DNA of 64,000 bases from Siphonodentalium dalli. Taxonomy: Eukaryota; Mollusca; Scaphopoda; Gadilida; Siphonodentaliidae. Positions 60,941-64,000 of this stretch are shown here, in pieces. The stretch is taken from the NCBI GenBank assembly GCA_032622095.1, contig CP136066.1, positions 193,866,816-193,930,815 of the forward strand, in the 5' to 3' direction. The position numbers and the translations under genes were made by a program. Under the pieces are notes generated by a model. It saw only the letters and a program-made list of their open reading frames with translations. It did not search any database and had not been told where the DNA came from. Each line of letters begins with the position of its first letter. Position 1 is the stretch's first letter.

Positions 60941-61251
60941 TTGAATATGATTTTTGATCAGTTTCGGACTTTAATTCCTTCTTATGCATGTTAGGGTACG
61001 TTTACACACTTGCTATTTTGCCTGGCATTTTTTCAGGCATTTCGATACAGAAGGCGATAGTGTTCCAGAAAACTAATGCAACAATGCTTAAAAAATGCAT
61101 CTGTTCCGCAGCTATCTAATTGAGAAGTAAAAACCATGTTCCACATGTAGTGATGCTAATGAAATGTGCTTTAAATACCAGGCATGCAATTATCTCGCAA
61201 TAATTCATCATACCTGTATTTGCAGGCAAATGTGGAACTACAGACCCTGTA

Positions 61252-61649
61252 CCAATGCATTCTCTTATTTACGCGAGTCAACCACAGGTCGCCTCGCATA
61301 TATAAGAGAATGTATTGGCCTAACAAATTTTATATTTTTTTTCATTATTGTTAAAAAATGTAAGAAAAATTAAAAAAACATTGTTAAAAAATATTAGAAA
61401 AAATGATAACAATGATAACACTGTTAAAAAATATATGAATATGAAATGATATAAATTGATATAGAATTTAAGAAAAAATTATAAAAAATGACAAAAATTG
61501 TTAAAGAATGGAAGAAAAAATGATAAACAATTGTTAAAGAATGTAAGAAAAATTTCAAAAAATATGATAAAAAATTGTTAGGCCAATGCATTATCTTATA
61601 TATGGGAGCCGACCTATGGTCGACGTGCATATATAAGAGAATGCATTGG
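61252..61649. repeat. Palindrome pair with AT-rich spacer, unit 5
   Basis: Two opposite palindromes around a spacer matching unit 3 most closely (AACAATTGTT variant). The right flank again ends in AAAGGG-TTAA. Confidence 0.85.
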
Positions 61650-62682
61650 CACAGGTTCTTTAATGTTGCACCAGCGCAGCTCCCGTCATGAAAGGGTTAA
61701 TGCATGTTGCATGCATATTCTGGCACATTATGGTTTTCTGTGAAGAAATACCTGCAAAAAAATGCCGTGCAAACTGATCAGAGTATGAACGCAGGAAAAG
61801 TTCCTCCACTTGAGTTAATCCAGACCTTTTGTCCGGAAACGAGGAAAGTTCACAGACGAGAGGTGACACAATTCGCATTATTCGTGTTCATTCGTGGAAG
61901 GAGCTCAGCTCAAATATGGATTCTCGACAGTTCAATTGTTCTGAATATCATCTGCAATCATGTTTCCAGGATGGCGTGCGTGGTGTTTTATCTCGTGAAT
62001 AAACGGACGCCATGGTTATAACATATTTATAACATAAAATCAACCCGATAAAAATATATATGATGATGATTTTCGGTTATCGATTACGTATTGTTGCGGT
62101 GACAAATACACACAGTGTACAATCGCACCTTCAACAAACCGGAAGTTGCGGAACGCTATACAATGTAGGTGGTGACGACATTCTATTTTCGATAACTGTT
62201 TTTACTGCACTCGCTTTGGAAGGACATATTTTCGATATAATCTCGGATCAAATGACCAGTTTAAATTACAGCCACGCAATTTTGTGATATTTGGCTTATT
62301 AGCATTTCATATCATGTCACAACTGTCCGGTCTCCATGATTTTAAAGACGAAAAACGCACTTTTGCCGGCCGAAATCGCACCACCTGTATCTGGCTTCCG
62401 GTATATTGTGGATACCACACATCCGGTGTAATAAATTTTTTCACATATTGACATGTGGTCAGTATATGACCATTTTTCACAAAGATATGCTAATTACTCT
62501 TTCTGGTCCGCAGATTTAGTTTGTATTATATTGTTCAGAGATGAATGTATCAACTCAAAAATGTAGCGATTATATTATATTTCATCACAAACGTTGTCTC
62601 ATCCTACTTTGTTAGGGATTTCGTCGGTAATTGAGGCTTCACAGCTTCTTGTAAAGTAGCGCTGCATTCATAGAATATTATA

Positions 62683-63638
62683 GCAACCACAACGCGCCGC
62701 AGGCGCGTTGTTGCTTTTCAAGTTTAGGCGTGAATGACGTCATTAATTTTTACAATACCATGAAACAGCATTTCGACGCGATGAAAATCCGGACAAGAAA
62801 AATGGGTTAAAAATCACGTGACTTCCGCTTCGCTTTCGCATAGAATCATGGGAACAATAATATCCCAAAAAGAAACGGTGACACAGAATCGGAAGTGGAC
62901 CAACGGGATGGTTATAAAATTAACAACTTTAGTTTTTCTGAACAATTCCTACGTGATTTTGGCCTATAGATTAGTTTCGTTTGACCAATTTCGTTGGTTA
63001 GCTGAATAAAATCAGCGAAGACGTCATGACATGGTCCATGACGTCATTTGCGTCATTTGGTGTTGTGGGCTAGAATCCAGAAAAAATTGGTCTCCGCAGG
63101 AAACACTGATTTCACATCAGTATACTAGACTTGGTTGCATTTATAACCGTTTTCGCAAAAGATATATGCGAAAATAGCACAAGCAAACGTACCTGCTTCA
63201 GAATCAAATTACCACAGTTGAATAGCCAAGGATGTACCCTTTCCAACAATGTATAGCACGACATCGTTTGTTGCGCCGATGTTTACTTATGGTGTTTTGT
63301 AATAACGATCCCGCCTTAGCTGCGTGTAATTTTCCTCCGGACAAATTGCTCAGCGAAAAATCCCCCTAATAGGCGGACAACACATTCAATAAGTTCCCGT
63401 CTCGCAACGATTTGGCCTCACAGACATATCAGCGGCTTATCAATTCCTTCGAGATAAATGATTGAACCAATCTACCCTAACAAGGGGGATTTTTTCACGG
63501 TTGTATGTCGCGCGAATAGTATTGGCTGGCTGCCAGGTATTCACACTCAACATCGGAACGCGGCTCATTATTTGAAATCATTTGTGAGCAGTGGTGGCGG
63601 AGAGGAAGTCAAATTATATGTCCATCATAACATGGGTC
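62683..63638. mobile_element. 2-kb TA-bounded element, left part only, unit 5
   Basis: Matches 24761-25716 and stops abruptly at CATGGGTC, before the TGACCTTGA-rich part. Confidence 0.55.
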
Positions 63639-64000
63639 CAGTGTTCGCGCTGGACCGAAAAAAAATTTAGCCAAAAGTTTAGCCAAATGAAAATTTTATT
63701 AGCCAAATGAAAAAATCTTTAGCCAAATTTATTTTGGCCAAATTAAAAAAAACTATGGCCAAATTAAATCATCGTTTTATGGTCGGTTCACAATTAATGA
63801 CTAAAACGTCTAATCTAACAGGCACAGGTAAAATACACAATAATTTTGATGAACTAGAAATATTTTTATATATGTCATTTATTAAAAATTTATTAATCTT
63901 TATGTGACAGAGTGATTTGGGGGGGGGGGTAACCTGGGATTGGGTATACGGACATTTCCCCACCGGACATTTCCTCACTTTCTTCTTTTAAATCATTAAA
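63639..64000. other. Right edge: TTTAGCCAAA repeats, no gene recognised
   Basis: Starts with the small hairpin CCAGTGTTCGCGCTGG, then five or so irregular copies of TTTAGCCAAATGAAAA to about 63765, a G-run at 63919 and two GGACATTTCC phrases near 63950. ORFs here are short and motif-free. Confidence 0.5.

Larger units (their letters stand above)
59203..63638 (+). repeat. Array unit 5 (detached partial unit)
   Basis: Homology starts at AGATTGGCTTTGACG 355 bp before the receptor ORF and ends inside the 2-kb element at CATGGGTC. It contains the gene, its polyadenylation signal, the palindrome pair and the first 956 bp of the 2-kb element, but no LINE tail, MITE or standard unit junction. Confidence 0.9.

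Overview
The window looks like nuclear DNA of a marine invertebrate, most likely a mollusc. The evidence is an intronless nicotinic-type Cys-loop receptor paralogue array (such expansions are known in lophotrochozoans), long AT-rich intergenic DNA packed with foldback elements and MITEs, non-LTR retrotransposon debris, and a relic of the GCDTTS-type protein family common in aquatic invertebrates. Taxon assignment is inference; no rRNA, mitochondrial or housekeeping gene is present.

Left third (1-13.1 kb): no intact cellular gene seen. It holds a decayed GCDTTS-family pseudogene (about 310-759), a series of inverted-repeat elements (2.1-2.6, 3.6, 4.5-5.1, 5.3-8.3, 8.4-9.5, 11.4-12.2 kb), an 87-bp tandem repeat, and a 5'-truncated LINE reverse transcriptase tail (10.0-11.2 kb) that starts inside a cruciform-forming palindrome. 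An intact 1.2-kb TTAA-flanked element lies at 12475-13667.

Right two thirds (13.2-63.6 kb): a tandem array. Units start at 13152 (unit 0, internally deleted), 16765, 26851, 37580 and 48316; a detached partial unit 5 occupies 59203-63638. Full units are 10.09-10.74 kb. Each full unit carries, in order: the right half of the TTAA element, a LINE 3' tail, about 2.5 kb without recognisable genes, a 355-bp block upstream of the gene, one uninterrupted 415-codon Cys-loop receptor ORF, a polyadenylation signal about 130 bp after the stop, and a pair of palindromes around an AT-rich spacer. Units 1-3 and 5 continue into a roughly 2-kb element present between TA dinucleotides.

There are five complete receptor ORFs (21635, 32364, 43094, 54048, 59558) and one truncated in-frame chimera (14264). 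The protein has a signal peptide, a canonical 13-residue Cys-loop, four membrane segments and a cation-type GEK motif before M2, but lacks the vicinal cysteines and the loop A tyrosine of acetylcholine-binding subunits. Copies 1 and 2 are identical; copies 0 and 5, at opposite ends of the array, share a diverged M3-M4 loop, which points to recombination or gene conversion. Presence/absence differences between units (a TTAA MITE, a 692-bp segment, a 439-bp segment, the 2-kb element) give an internal history of the array, and the repeated unit junction lies inside a transposable element.

All alignments and counts were made by eye from the sequence. Promoters, transcripts, expression and ligands cannot be determined here.
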